DNA of 12,842 bases, from positions 3,038,482 through 3,051,323 of the forward strand of contig NW_019091362.1 in the NCBI RefSeq assembly GCF_001949145.1, read 5' to 3'. This document shows positions 1 through 9,637 of this stretch, piece by piece; the stretch's first letter is position 1; each line of letters starts with the position of its first letter. Under the pieces are notes generated by a model, which worked only from the letters and a program-made list of their open reading frames with translations, searched no databases and was not told the DNA's origin. The stretch comes from Acanthaster planci. Taxonomy: Eukaryota > Echinodermata > Asteroidea > Valvatida > Acanthasteridae. The position numbers and the translations under genes are program-made.

Positions 1-19
1 ACACAATAACGCACACTCC

Positions 20-425
20 ACCAATGAAGGGGGCCATCGGGAAAGCTTAGCAATAACGTCGCTAGATTTGTTTATGCATGGCTGTAGGCCTGTAAATAGG
101 CCGAAAACTGCCAATGCGGACAAAATTAAAATATTGTAAGCTGTCAGATTCTCCATTACATTTTTATGAGGTGTGGACTGGATGGTTTGCAAAAACAAAG
201 CTTGTATTTCGGACATTTTTGAACAAAACGGAAGCCTCCGAATGGCTTGTTTTTGTAATAGGGTGTAGGCATCAGTTTTCAAAATGATTACGGACTTCAC
301 GACTAATCTTGGGAGTAATCCGTTCTGGATAAAAGTATCTTTAAATGTCACCGGTTAAGCCACTAAACCTTGTAAGAGAAACGAAAGATGAGAAAATTAG
401 CTTTTTGGTGTGCGTCTCAAACACA
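20..425 (+). repeat. Old dispersed repeat, copy 1
   Basis: This stretch aligns by eye with 3325-3742 in the same orientation. Shared anchors occur in the same order: GTAGGCC near 84, GCGGAC near 115, GTGGACTGGATGGTTTG near 173, AGCTTGTATTT near 200, and GTCACCGGTTAAGCCACTAAA near 348, followed by a purine-rich run ending in AGCTTT near 400. The partner has the same anchors with substitutions and several indels, so the copies are old. I see no conserved reading frame across both, no terminal repeats and no poly(A) tail, so the class of repeat is unknown. Limits are approximate. Confidence 0.7.
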
Positions 426-901
426 CACAAACCTGTTTCTGTATTTCCTGATTTCGGTTTTAATGGTGAAGGTTACTGGCGTGCAACCCTGTAGGCTGTG
501 TAATATCCATGGGCGCTCGTGACCCCCTTACAAATCTCCGTCATGACCGATCTCGATCTCACGCGGACTACAGAGTTTTATTGCCCAACAGTTTGCGATG
601 TATCGTTGTAATGCTTCCAATGTTGTACGGTAGCAATCACAATTTACATTTACATACTGAATGTGAGGAAGCCGATTTGCGCCATGAAACAATTAAGAAA
701 TTTCCACGCTTAATGGTTGTAGGCTAACCCAAAATGTTGTGGTGGTATTCATAGTAAAATCAGGTCTAATTATTGCAGTTAAAAGCTGAAACAAATCGGT
801 ACATTTTCGCCAGTTTTAAGACTTGTGCAAAATATTGATTGGAATCCTCCCATAAGTACCCATCTTCCTATTTTCGTGAATACACATGTGGTTTCTTCGA
901 G
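426..901. other. No gene seen
   Basis: No supportable gene or RNA is visible. A 72-codon open frame at 509-727 shows no recognisable motif, no hydrophobic leader and no splice context that would argue for coding. Confidence 0.5.
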
Positions 902-944
902 GGTTTTGGCCAAAGACATTATTTATGTCTATGGTTTTGGCCAA
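902..944. repeat. 12-bp direct repeat flanking a small hairpin
   Basis: GGTTTTGGCCAA occurs at 902-913 and again at 933-944. Between them AGACAT (914-919) and ATGTCT (925-930) form a perfect six-base stem with a five-base loop. The second repeat abuts the half MITE that begins at 944. The layout resembles a target duplication around a tiny inverted-repeat insertion, but replication slippage could also produce it. Confidence 0.6.
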
Positions 945-1009
945 TTCACAATAGTGCGCCTCCAAGTATTTGCAACGCGTTGACCAATCACAATGCGCGA
1001 AATCTGTCG
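944..1009 (+). mobile_element. Half copy of the palindromic MITE (left arm only)
   Basis: The segment starts ATTCACAATAGTGCGCC and continues with TTGCAACGCGTTGACCAATCA and GCGCGAAAT. These match one arm of the long palindromes at 7848-8014 and 8540-8702. The outermost CGGGCG and the whole second arm are absent, so this is a truncated copy. A 117-codon open frame at 839-1192 runs through it and is best explained as chance. Confidence 0.7.
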
Positions 1010-3324
1010 TTGTTCAGTCAGCGAGCAGCCCCTCCGTTAATGAGCATTTTTGACAATCCATTTGCTCGCAAAAACGATTTCGCGAGTACATGGGAGTTCG
1101 CGAGAAAAAACAAGCATACAGTTGTGTCCTTTCAACCAGCCAGGAAATCTGTTGCTTCATTCGTGGGTCGAACTGGCTTGGTGAGTAGATAGTTTTTCAC
1201 TATCAATAAAATTATGTTTCGGCGATGATCGACAATTTCCCAACGATTTATTTGAACGCAAACTTGCTTAGTGTTTTTCACAAAGATCGCAGGCCTCCTC
1301 TTTTAAGTGTACCTGACTATTTCGCAATAACTGGATAAAATTGAGACTTACAATTCTTCACGAAAAGGATTAAACATCCGTTTAATACCAATCAAAATTT
1401 TAAAGTTTTATGCACTACTCACTCAGCGATCCCGGCATTGTTTACATTTTTGCGAAACGAATGGTAAGTCTGGTTCCCCAGTAAACGACCAACATTCACT
1501 AGGTTTCCTTCAAAGTCTGGGTTCCCGATTTTGGTCACACACATTTACGCGTATCTCCGATGTCATTTGATTGGCCAGTATTAGAGAAAATATATCAATC
1601 AACCAATCAAAGATAGCCTTTCACGAAACACATACGGCAGTTTTCTCGGTTAATCTCACGAAGTCTAAACCTGCGATAACGAAATATTTTGGGTGCACTT
1701 GACTGTTCGCAACGACTTGGAAAGTAAAAACTTATTGTTTGGCTGGATATGTGACATATCTATCTTTCTGCTGTCAAGGAAATTCTGCTGGCCCAGATTT
1801 GGATCCACTAAAACCAGTTTTTTTTGTACCCTCGTTTTTACACACGAAAGCCTACGTATTACGGCTAATATCATTCAAAAGAGACTGCGAATATTTGTAT
1901 TTTTTACAAAGGACATGAGACTGATATCTTAACTGTTCATTTATGTAAAGATATTCCATTCTTAAAGGTAACACAAGGTGCTATACAATTCTGAAAAGTC
2001 CACTACACAGCTCATTACATATGCATGATTCAGACAGCCGTGCATACGTAGCAAATGAAAGGAGCAGCATTTACAGGTGCTGCGCGCTGACTATGTTGGA
2101 AATTTCGAAGCCTGAACGGCCAGTGACTTTATGTCATGTGATTGAGAAATGTGAAGTCGGGTGAAGTTGAGCCTCAAGATGGACAAAGAGAGTTCGCAAT
2201 TTCTTTAGCAACGCAGGCTTCTTTGGGAGGAACTTCACTTCACTGGTTTACTAACGGCAATAAAACGCACACGTTACGTTCGCAACGACAACAACAAATT
2301 GAGCGTTCCCAACCAACATACCTCTTTTCAACTGATAAGGGGGGCTTCTGCTGAAGGGGATAACTATATTGAAAATTTAAATCGTTTTTTTTTCAGACAT
2401 TGATTGGGCGCCCGATAGAAGTTTTCTTTTTGGGGTTTTGTTTTCTCTTTGCCAATATAAAGCGCCGCCAAGTTTTTACCAAATCTGTTATAGACGGACA
2501 GGCGTAGTCAAGTTCCCGCTGAAGCCGTTATTGATTTACAATGAGGGCGTCCTTTTTTATTTCATTATTCTCAAAGTTGCACATTGCCATGTACTCCTAA
2601 AATACATTCCCTTTTTGGCTCTTCAGTACCTCTATCTCTTTTAGATGTTGCAACCGCATTGTTTTGAATCCCTATTGACCAGATTAAGTAAATGGAGGAT
2701 TTTTTTACAATCGGAAAATGGTTTCGTAAAATTTTATGGCTTGAAATCATCAACTGTGCTTAAATCACCTATACCGAGGGGTGAATTTGCCCATAATTTT
2801 GATTTTAGTCGGGCGCCGTGTATATCACAAAATACCCTGTAGTTTTGAAGAGGACCTGGCCATCCTTGGGTTTATATGTCTATATTTTTCACCCATGCAG
2901 ATCATAAGCTTTACAATAATGATCTCTATATAGGCCTTAGTATGTAGTTTCAATATTTTTTCCGCGGTTATGTGCATGTGTGCTCAGAACTAAAATACAT
3001 GCTAGAATTACTGCCGCGCATTAACCAAAAGTGACCATTGTGTCAGCCACCACCATGCGTCTCAAAGTCTCCCATTCTTTTGAAATGAGAAGTTTGTGTG
3101 GCCCAAGAAAATTGTAGGTTTGAGTAAGTATGGGCCAGGATCAACTTTCTAGATTTGGGGGCGCCCAGTTTAGGGCAAAGTGGACAAAAATGCTATTGCA
3201 AAATTTTCCGAAGAGCCTTAGAAAGTGGAGGGATGTAATTTGAAAATGGCTGCTGACAGACCTGGAGACGTTCACTGCTTGGGGGTGAGTTTGTTTTTGT
3301 TAGGTAATTACATTCAATTGGTTA
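1010..3324. other. Long stretch with no supportable gene
   Basis: I read both strands and see no recognisable protein, tRNA or rRNA. Several open frames of 60-80 codons (1665-1932, 2142-2354, 2438-2842) have no motifs and overlap each other on opposite strands. A strong acceptor-like tract, a T-run followed by CAG, ends at 2396, but the sequence after it does not read as a recognisable exon. A short frame from 2079 contains a CC pair and two later cysteines before a stop at 2163, but it has no convincing acceptor. Confidence 0.45.
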
Positions 3325-3742
3325 ACCTACTAATTGAGGGCGCTGTCCGACTTTGTTAGGTTTGTAGGCCAGCAAATAGTTCCAAACTCGCCTGCGCGGA
3401 CTGAATCATGATTTATAGGCTCGAAATTCTTTGCTGTTAGAGCCTTTTGCGGCACGTGGACTGGGTGGTTTGTTAAAAAGGAGGATGGAATCTACCAGAA
3501 GGACTGCCAGCTTGTATTTATGAATGTGTCAGACCAAACAGGGCCCTCCAAATCGTTCTATTGTGCAGTAGATTTGTTAGGTATCAATTTTTGAAATGGC
3601 GATGGGCCGTTTTGAATGTTTTGAGGGGTAATTTTGTCTGGAGAGAAATATTTTCAAAAGTCATCGGTTAAGCCACTGAAAATTATAAGAGGGAAAAGAG
3701 AGATAAGGAAGTCAGCTTTAATTTGATATGTGTCTTGAACAC
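3325..3742 (+). repeat. Old dispersed repeat, copy 2
   Basis: This is the diverged partner of 20-425. It keeps GTAGGCC, GCGGAC, GTGGACTGGGTGGTTTG, AGCTTGTATTT and GTCATCGGTTAAGCCACTGAA in the same order and orientation. It has extra bases relative to copy 1, for example around 3478-3505. Just after it the sequence returns to unique DNA. Whether this is an ancient local duplication or two insertions of a dispersed family cannot be decided here. Confidence 0.7.
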
Positions 3743-3975
3743 CTGAGAAACTTCAGCCAAAACTCCAACTTTTTGAAGCGGGAATATTTATCCCTGTTGT
3801 ATAAAGGCAGCTATCATCAAAAACATGTAGTCTGCAGCTCAACCAATTCAAGACCCACTGAAAGAAGCGTAAAACTCATTTGGTGTTTGTTATAGGAACC
3901 GCGGAGCTCTTTCTAGAGGAAACATGTTTAAATGAAAAATGAAAATATCAGGACAAATATCAAACGTTGACATTA

Positions 3976-4048
3976 CGGGCGTTTCCTAATAGTGCGCCTC
4001 TAAGAGTTTGGAGGCGCACTCTTGGGGCGCACTATTGTGAATCGCCCG
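3976..4048. mobile_element. 73-bp miniature palindromic MITE
   Basis: The element begins CGGGCGTTTCCTAATAGTGC and ends with the inverted counterpart GCACTATTGTGAATCGCCCG. TA lies directly outside both ends (3974-3975 and 4049-4050). The two arms share their terminal sequence with the longer palindromes in the intron at 7848, so it is a deletion derivative of the same family. The TA flanks fit the TA target duplication of Tc1/mariner-type transposons, but no transposase is present to confirm the superfamily. Confidence 0.75.
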
Positions 4049-4064
4049 TATTCATGAAAGCTAC

Positions 4065-4381
4065 GGGTGCGTTCGATTAGCTTACACGTGTAAGTCAAAC
4101 TTACACGAAAGCGTTCGTTTAGCCATCGCGTGATCTTCGTGCCTGCTCTGGTGTCAGCCACCACTACCCCAGCTGGCGAGCGGGTCTCTGGAGGCTGCCC
4201 GAGTGTAATGACGTCACGGATGAACTGTTCGAGCATGGGCGTACATGATGGAACGTGGCGGGAACTTGACCTTTTTCCCAGAATGCCTTGGAAAACACAC
4301 TGCAGCGTTCGATTAGCCTCATTTTGAGGCTTCCATTGAGTGTGACACTGGTGTGTTCAGGGAAGGTAATCGAACCCACCC
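4065..4381. mobile_element. Candidate non-autonomous DNA element with short TIRs
   Basis: The left end reads GGGTGCGTTCGATTAGC and the right end, on the other strand, reads GGGTGGGTTCGATTACC, giving imperfect terminal inverted repeats of about 17 bases. The GCGTTCG motif recurs inside (near 4111 and 4305). The interior has no open frame that looks like a transposase. The flanks show no clear target-site duplication. It starts 16 bases after the miniature palindromic MITE. The TIR style resembles some hAT-type MITEs, which is only a suggestion. Confidence 0.45.
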
Positions 4382-6065
4382 TATCTGATTCAGTCATGAT
4401 GACAAGACTAGTGTTTCACAGGATGCACCTTTGATGTCATGTGACTTGCTACCTCATGACACCATCACACATGAATATACATAAATGTAGAGTCAACCAC
4501 TCGCGTATTTCAAGAGCTGCACGCTCGTGCCCACATTCTCCTGAATGTGGTGCTGAGCGGTAGCTTCACGACTTTTAGGATAAACTTGATATCAATTTTT
4601 TAACTCAAGATTTAATAAAAAGCCAAAACAATTCACAGACACATTTCTAGAAACCTTAAACGTGAATGCAACGGCGAAACATCACGAAAACAGGGAACCA
4701 TCGTATCACAAGAGGACGCGCTTCAGTTAGAGAAGAGAGGGCGCTATTCAACACGGCAACGAAACGTAAGGGAGTTAATTTCGCTATTCCGAACGACCGT
4801 TGAACCAAACATTTAGCGTGGACCCCGTCGTATTCGTTATAGCGGAGTTCCACTGCTAAATTGCTAAATCTTGAAAAATTAAGTTTATTCCTCCTTGCTC
4901 TGAAAAGGGAAACTTGCAGAAATTTGTGTTGATCATTATCGTACGCTAAACCAATTTAAACTAAGCAGAGTATTTAGAAACGCCAGTTTTAAAACATTAA
5001 TTCCCCCCTAAAAGCAGAAATGATGATTGGTCATCGCTAAACCATATGACAATGTTTCGTCTGATTTTCCCAATGTCACTATCACTTATAAATAAACATA
5101 AGGAAGAGAGGTGTCAAGCTCATGAAAACTACAGTAACACAGTGACAGAAATCAGGCTGCGTACACAGCCATGAACTTGTGTTCTCGTGCTTAACAGTCT
5201 CTAAAATTCCACAATGCAAAGCTTGTGAGAAGCTATCGTTTATTATTGTGAGACTGTATTAATGAGGGTTTAACCTGATCTGATATTTCAAGGATAGTTT
5301 CCGTACTGAACAAAGGCAAAATAAAACAATTATAAAAACGCACAACCTCTATGTAGTCCTTAAAGGGACTTTTTTTTTTATTTCGTGGACATGATTTAGA
5401 TCATGCCCATGAAGAGTTTTCTTGTTCACACGAGAAAAAAAAATGCCCCTCTAGGGGTTCCGTAAACCACAAACCCTACCTAGAAATTAAAGTAACATTA
5501 CTGTGTCAATGGCGTACTGTCTGTTAATTATCATAAAACGTTGTGAAGGGAAAAATAACTGCTTCCAAAACATGTACGGAGCACTGAGAGTGTCATCCGC
5601 ACTGATTAGGCATGGGCTTAGCTGTGCGCTGAGGACCTTATGCAAAAGCATGGTTGTAGAGTGAATTATGGCGACGGCGACACTTTCTTGCTGACTTCTC
5701 TCATGAATTGAGACTGTGGAGAGGTCTCCAATTTCATAACAAACTTCTTCAAATATACTGCCATTTCACCATAGCATTACTCATGTTGCGATAATGGCGC
5801 ATTGGCACAAAAACTATGCCAAAAACTTGGTTATTAACTGTTCTGCAAAAGATATTCAAGAGGAACAAGAATATCTAACAATTTGTAAAAAGAGGGGGTT
5901 GGAGAACAGTGCTCATACAGCTTTTCGTGCTAAGAAACTTTTGATCGAATCAATACCTTTGTGCGAGAATTTTGTGCACTGGTGAAGAGGGAACTTTGTA
6001 TGCAAATATCATCACCTAACTGTTAAAAAATAATCGAAATGTCCCATGTCTGTGCCACTTTGTAG
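4382..6065. other. No supportable gene
   Basis: No recognisable protein or RNA gene is visible. A 63-codon ATG frame at 5794-5985 has a good start context (A at -3, G at +4) but no known motif, no leader peptide and no spliced partner. Two small palindromes occur: CATGAT-TTAG-ATCATG near 5390-5406 and CCCCTCTAGGGG near 5446-5457. Both are too short to interpret. Confidence 0.45.
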
Positions 6066-6383
6066 AAATAAATGTTGATTTAAAGAAATTTAATAACACA
6101 TGCCATGCAATTTGACCACACTGTCTGAGTAGAATCATGATTAAACCTGGCATTTCTGCGGGTAGTGACAGACATGCTGTAAATGTCACCCTTTATGGAG
6201 TGATTATTTTACTGGCAATGTTCCACAATAACGAACTGCACCAGTCCCTAGAATCGAGGCATTTGCAGTGTGGTTGGCGTGATGTTCAGTCAGGTATTCA
6301 TCCGTATTACTTGAGTTAACCTGCACCAGACAGCCATACCAGACAGCCACATCGTCAGAGTTCCGACGAACATCAAGTCGAGA
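6066..6383 (+). repeat. 318-bp repeat A, copy 1 (upstream of the peptide gene)
   Basis: It matches 8221-8538 over 318 bases without net gaps and with about nine substitutions, roughly 97% identity by eye. It begins AAATAAATGTTGATTTAAAG and ends AACATCAAGTCGAGA. Near its end it has a short internal duplication of ACCAGACAGCC. A 60-codon frame starting near 6137 is shared by both copies, but in the second copy a substitution introduces an early stop, so selection on a protein is not supported. The flanks show no obvious target duplication or terminal inverted repeats. Confidence 0.85.
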
Positions 6384-6935
6384 AGACCAGGCATGTGAGT
6401 GAAATAGGTCTACGATTTTTTGTTGCGTCTTAAGTTTTTCCTGTGGTGTCCTATTTATGAAATGTCAGATCTCTTTTCGAAACCCTATGGCTCCAATACA
6501 ACGGGGAAACGGCCATTTCAACTCCAAGCGTCGCTTTCCCTCGCCGAGGTTCGAGCAGTGACCCTTTGTGGATCACTGCTCGATTTTCCCAGCTGTTAAA
6601 CCTATGCACAAAACATATCCTGGGTATCCGGCAAAACAACTGTGGCTACCTAATCATCGCTAATCGAGCTTAGCCTGCTGAAAACGCGAGTGTCTGATCG
6701 GCGGATGTATCTTATATTAGTTTTAGGGACATGGGCAGCCTTGATTGTACTGATTGATTTAAAAAGCCAAAAAGAATTGGGCAAAATAAAAACCAAAAAA
6801 GGGCAAAGTCAAATTGGCATGCATCATTTTGCAGTACCAGTAGATTGAAATGGGTGTTCCATTTCCAAAATGAGTAATTCCGTTTTTATCCTGCCGTGAG
6901 GAGAATTGGCAGTAGTTTCATTGCTGGAAGTGTAA
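6384..6935. other. Upstream region of the secreted-peptide gene
   Basis: No gene is visible. The region separates repeat A from the TATA-like box and contains the hairpin at 6551-6583. The part from about 6760 to 6820 is A-rich. If the 5' end of the transcript lies near 6970, this is the proximal promoter region; I see no known operator-like site that I can name with confidence. Confidence 0.4.
6551..6583. other. Perfect 11-bp hairpin
   Basis: TCGAGCAGTGA (6551-6561) pairs exactly with TCACTGCTCGA (6573-6583) around an 11-base loop, and four T residues follow. Read as DNA it is simply a palindrome; read as RNA it would be a stable stem. A GGTTCGAG string overlapping the left arm resembles part of a pol III B box, but no A box or tRNA fold surrounds it. 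The stem is too short for a typical microRNA precursor. Confidence 0.6.
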
Positions 6936-6943
6936 TATTTATA
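6936..6943 (+). promoter_or_regulatory. TATA-like box of the secreted-peptide gene
   Basis: TATTTATA lies 43 bases before the ATG at 6986. With usual spacing, transcription would start near 6965-6972, where CTCACAGTT resembles a weak initiator, giving a leader of only about 15-20 bases. An alternative reading is that the pyrimidine-rich tract ending in CACAG at 6972 is a splice acceptor, with a non-coding exon further upstream. Confidence 0.45.
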
Positions 6944-6985
6944 CGTTGCATTTTTCCCTGCTCCAACTCACAGTTGAAGAGAAAG

Positions 6986-7067
6986 ATGAAGGGCTTTCTG
7001 TGTTTGTTTGCTCTCTTGAGTCTGGGATGTGTTTTGTTCACCGAGGCCCAAAACAGGGACGAAAAAG
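6986..7067 (+). CDS. Secreted cysteine-rich peptide precursor, exon 1 (signal peptide)
   Basis: This short frame encodes 27 residues plus one base. It starts Met-Lys, runs through a hydrophobic core at about residues 4-18 (rich in Leu, Phe, Cys, Val), and has a plausible signal-peptidase site after Thr-Glu-Ala at residue 21. The remaining residues (Gln-Asn-Arg-Asp-Glu-Lys) look like the start of a short charged pro-region. The coding sequence then meets AAG|GTTAGC, a usable splice donor; without splicing, translation would stop within two codons (TAG at 7070-7072). The ATG is the first one after the TATA-like box and has A at +4 rather than G, with GAAAG before it. The donor is phase 1, exactly what the acceptor at 9923 requires. 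A signal-peptide exon followed by a phase-1 intron is common in animal secreted peptides. The product name is unknown to me; the family assignment is inferred from exon 2. Confidence 0.7.
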
Positions 7068-7847
7068 GTTAGCACCATTCGCATTATTATCCATTATTCT
7101 GCGATAAAATGATGTGGTAGACTGTTCTGTTATCTCGTTTATATCATCATACAACTTGCAATCAGAAATAGCTTTGGAGTCTGTCATTTTGGCACGAAAT
7201 CGAAAGCAATTTTGAATCGTTTTTATATTGACTGAAAAGAGCATTCAGCGATAGTTTTTCAAGACTACGATCAGGAAAATACAGCAATTTGGACTGACCA
7301 AAAGCAACGCAAGAATCGAAGACAGAAACTTCATTAAATCAAAGTGTATAAAACTGAGTGACGACTGGGTGTGACGTGTGACCTGGAATTCTTGACAAAG
7401 AAATAGGAATGTTCATAAATGAAGCTGAGCGCTTTGAAGTAGAATGATGATCAAGAAATTTGAAGTTCGAGCAAATTCCCTAAAATACATGCGCCCTAAA
7501 ACTAATTTAACTGCATTTCTGAAGAGTTTGACATAGAAAACTTTTTAATGTGTTGAGGTATGTGCTCTGTAAGCTTCAAAAAGGAAAACTACAGTCACTC
7601 TGGAAATGTTCTTTTATTTCATAAAGGGAACTTTTTGACTTCATATCAAACGAATAGAAAGTCTACATTTCTTGCCTTTTAACAGACTCCCTGAGCTTGA
7701 GGAAACTACTATATGATCTTGGAGACTACTTGAGATGGGAAGAAGTTGCCCGCAGCTTTGAAGATGGTAGGCCGAAACCTTGCAGCATATCACTACGCCC
7801 CCCAAAGGGATTCCGAATAGAGGCTAGAATTCGAGAGGAAATAAATA

Positions 7848-8014
7848 CGGGCGATTCATAATAGCACGCCACCAAGAGTTTGCAACACGTTGGCCAATCA
7901 TAACGCGCGAAATTTGTCGACCCTTTCCAAACGCGCATTGGGTCGACATATTCGCGCACTGTGTTTGGTCAACGCGTTGCAAACTCTTGGTGGCGCACTA
8001 TTGTGAAACGGCCG
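7848..8014. mobile_element. Full-length palindromic MITE, 167 bp
   Basis: The ends are CGGGCGATTCATAATAG and, inverted, CTATTGTGAAACGGCCG, flanked by TA at 7846-7847 and 8015-8016. The two arms are complementary for about 75 bases each, with mismatches, and include CACCAAGAGTTTGCAAC and GTCGACCC. The loop at 7924-7939 is 16 bases. It has no coding capacity; open frames on either strand here are mirror shadows of the palindrome. It forms the left part of repeat B1. Confidence 0.85.
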
Positions 8015-8223
8015 TATAACACGAGTATAAAGAACGTATTTTGTGAGAGACAAGGGCCTCATAGCCCGCCAATGGCAATCTGTACTCCATTTGCCAAGAG
8101 GTAAAACTGCATAAACTGTACCGGCCAAAGGCGTATGGGGGGCAATTTTTACTTTTATTTTCATTTTTATATTTAGTTATCACATTTTCATTTTAATGTT
8201 ATGTATTAAATATTACCACCAAA
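7853..8223 (+). repeat. Repeat B, copy 1
   Basis: This segment matches 8540-8912 with roughly 95% identity by eye (about 16 substitutions and a net difference of two bases). It comprises most of the palindromic MITE plus about 207 bases of adjoining AT-rich DNA that end in TACCACCAAA. Because the outer CGGGC of the MITE lies to the left of the repeated block, the duplication breakpoint falls a few bases inside the element. Confidence 0.85.
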
Positions 8224-8538
8224 TAAATGTTGATTTAAAGAAATTTAATAACACATGCCATGCAATTTCACCACACTGTCTGAGTAGAATCATGATTAAA
8301 CCTGGCATTTCTGCGGGTAGTGACAGACATGCTGTAAATGTCACCCTTTACGGAGTGATTATTTTACTGGCAATGTTCCACAATAATGAACTGTACCAGT
8401 CCCTAGAATCGAGGCATTTGCAGTGTGATTGACTTAATGTTCAGTCAGGTATTCATCCATATTACTTGAGTTAACCTGCACCAGACAGCCATACCAGACA
8501 GCCACATCGTCAGAGTTCCGACGAACATCAAGTCGAGA
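8221..8538 (+). repeat. 318-bp repeat A, copy 2 (in the intron)
   Basis: This is the second copy of the repeat at 6066-6383, about 97% identical and in the same orientation. Here it is sandwiched between the two B copies and overlaps the last three bases of B1. A substitution near 8431-8433 creates a stop in the frame that stays open in copy 1, which argues against protein-coding function. Confidence 0.85.
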
Positions 8539-8539
8539 T

Positions 8540-8912
8540 GATTCACAATAGCATGCCACCAAGAGTTTGCAACACTTTGGCCAATCATAACGCACGAAAT
8601 TTGTCGACCCTTTCCAAACGCGCATTGGGTCGACAAATTTCGCGCACTGTGTTTGGTCAACGCGTTGCAAACTCTTGGTGGCGCACTATTGTGAAACGGC
8701 CGCATTACACGAGTATAAAGAACGTATTTTGTGAGAGACAAGGGCCCCAGAGCCCGCCAGTGGTAATCTGTACTCCATTTGCCAAGAGGTAAAACTGCAT
8801 AAACTGTACCGGCCAATGGCGTATGGGGGGCAATTTTTTACTTTTATTTTCATTTTTGTATTTAGTTATCACATTTTCATTTTAATATTATGTATTAAAT
8901 ATTACCACCAAA
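8540..8912 (+). repeat. Repeat B, copy 2, with truncated MITE core (8540-8702)
   Basis: This is the second copy of 7853-8223. Its left edge begins at GATTCACAATAG directly after repeat A and lacks the outer CGGGC and the flanking TA. Its right MITE edge reads CGGCCG followed by CA rather than TA. The truncated left edge shows that it arose by duplication of a larger B-A unit of about 687 bp rather than by fresh insertion of the MITE. After TACCACCAAA at 8912 the sequence becomes unique. Confidence 0.85.
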
Positions 8913-9637
8913 CCCCTAAGAAAACCACACCATGAAATAAAAGCTTGGATTTCGGGACCACGAGTAAAGCTTTTGATATTTTCTCTTCCCCAACATCATG
9001 TAAAATAATCCCGACGCCGCATTCGCTTTTGAATTCCCCATCCCCCCCGACAACCAAACCTGGATGCGCTACTGGCATCAGTTACTATCGTCCCCTGGAG
9101 ATTGACATTTACTGCGATTTCATTTGCGAATGAAATTAATGGATGATATGTCAAATGTTAAATCACGGACCGATTTGCCCCATGCTCGTTCCGTTGTTAT
9201 GGTCCCAGAGCTGATTATACAGAGTTTCGACAAACGTCTTGACCAATGGTGGATGATGCCTCAGTGCACATGGACAATTAGCACACTATAAGTCTGAAGT
9301 TAGCTCTACTCTAGTCCATGTGGTTGCTACCATTAACTCTCCACCGAAGCTTCCATAGAAGTAAATAAATAACCACATCCCTAAAATGTATGATAAAGTC
9401 TGCTTTACAGTCGTGAATTACACTGCAAACAAAATGAAAGCTATGCAAATTTCAAATTAAATTTACAATTGAGCCCAACCAAATTCTAGGAAGAAGTTTA
9501 ATGTTCCGGTCAAATATTTATACGTGCTATAAGTGTTTGATTGATCAACAACACAAATCCTATGCTGTATTTCCTTGATTAGTTTATTGGGCGTAGTTGC
9601 TGTCCACAGAGACACTATGGTGCAATGTGGTCTGTCG

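Noticed and set aside
839-1192. 117-codon plus-strand frame, among the longest in the window
   Set aside because: It overlaps the half MITE and the hairpin insertion, has no recognisable motif and no leader or splice context.
5794-5985. 63-codon ATG frame with good start context
   Set aside because: I see no motif, signal peptide or family resemblance, and the length is ordinary for chance in this amount of DNA.
6137-6319. 60-codon frame inside repeat A copy 1
   Set aside because: The nearly identical second copy carries an early stop and amino-acid changes, so there is no sign of selection for a protein.
6541-6590. Possible tRNA or pol III gene, because of GGTTCGAG followed by T4
   Set aside because: No A box, acceptor stem or cloverleaf can be formed around it.
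7898-8183. Overlapping minus-strand open frames of 60-90 codons in repeat B1
   Set aside because: They run through a near-perfect palindrome and its AT-rich tail, and similar frames appear in B2 on both strands. This is what a palindrome produces by symmetry.
8434-8816. Minus-strand frames of 78 and 123 codons and a plus-strand frame at 8538-8792
   Set aside because: All derive from the palindromic MITE core of B2 and are mirror shadows of each other; no protein motif is present.
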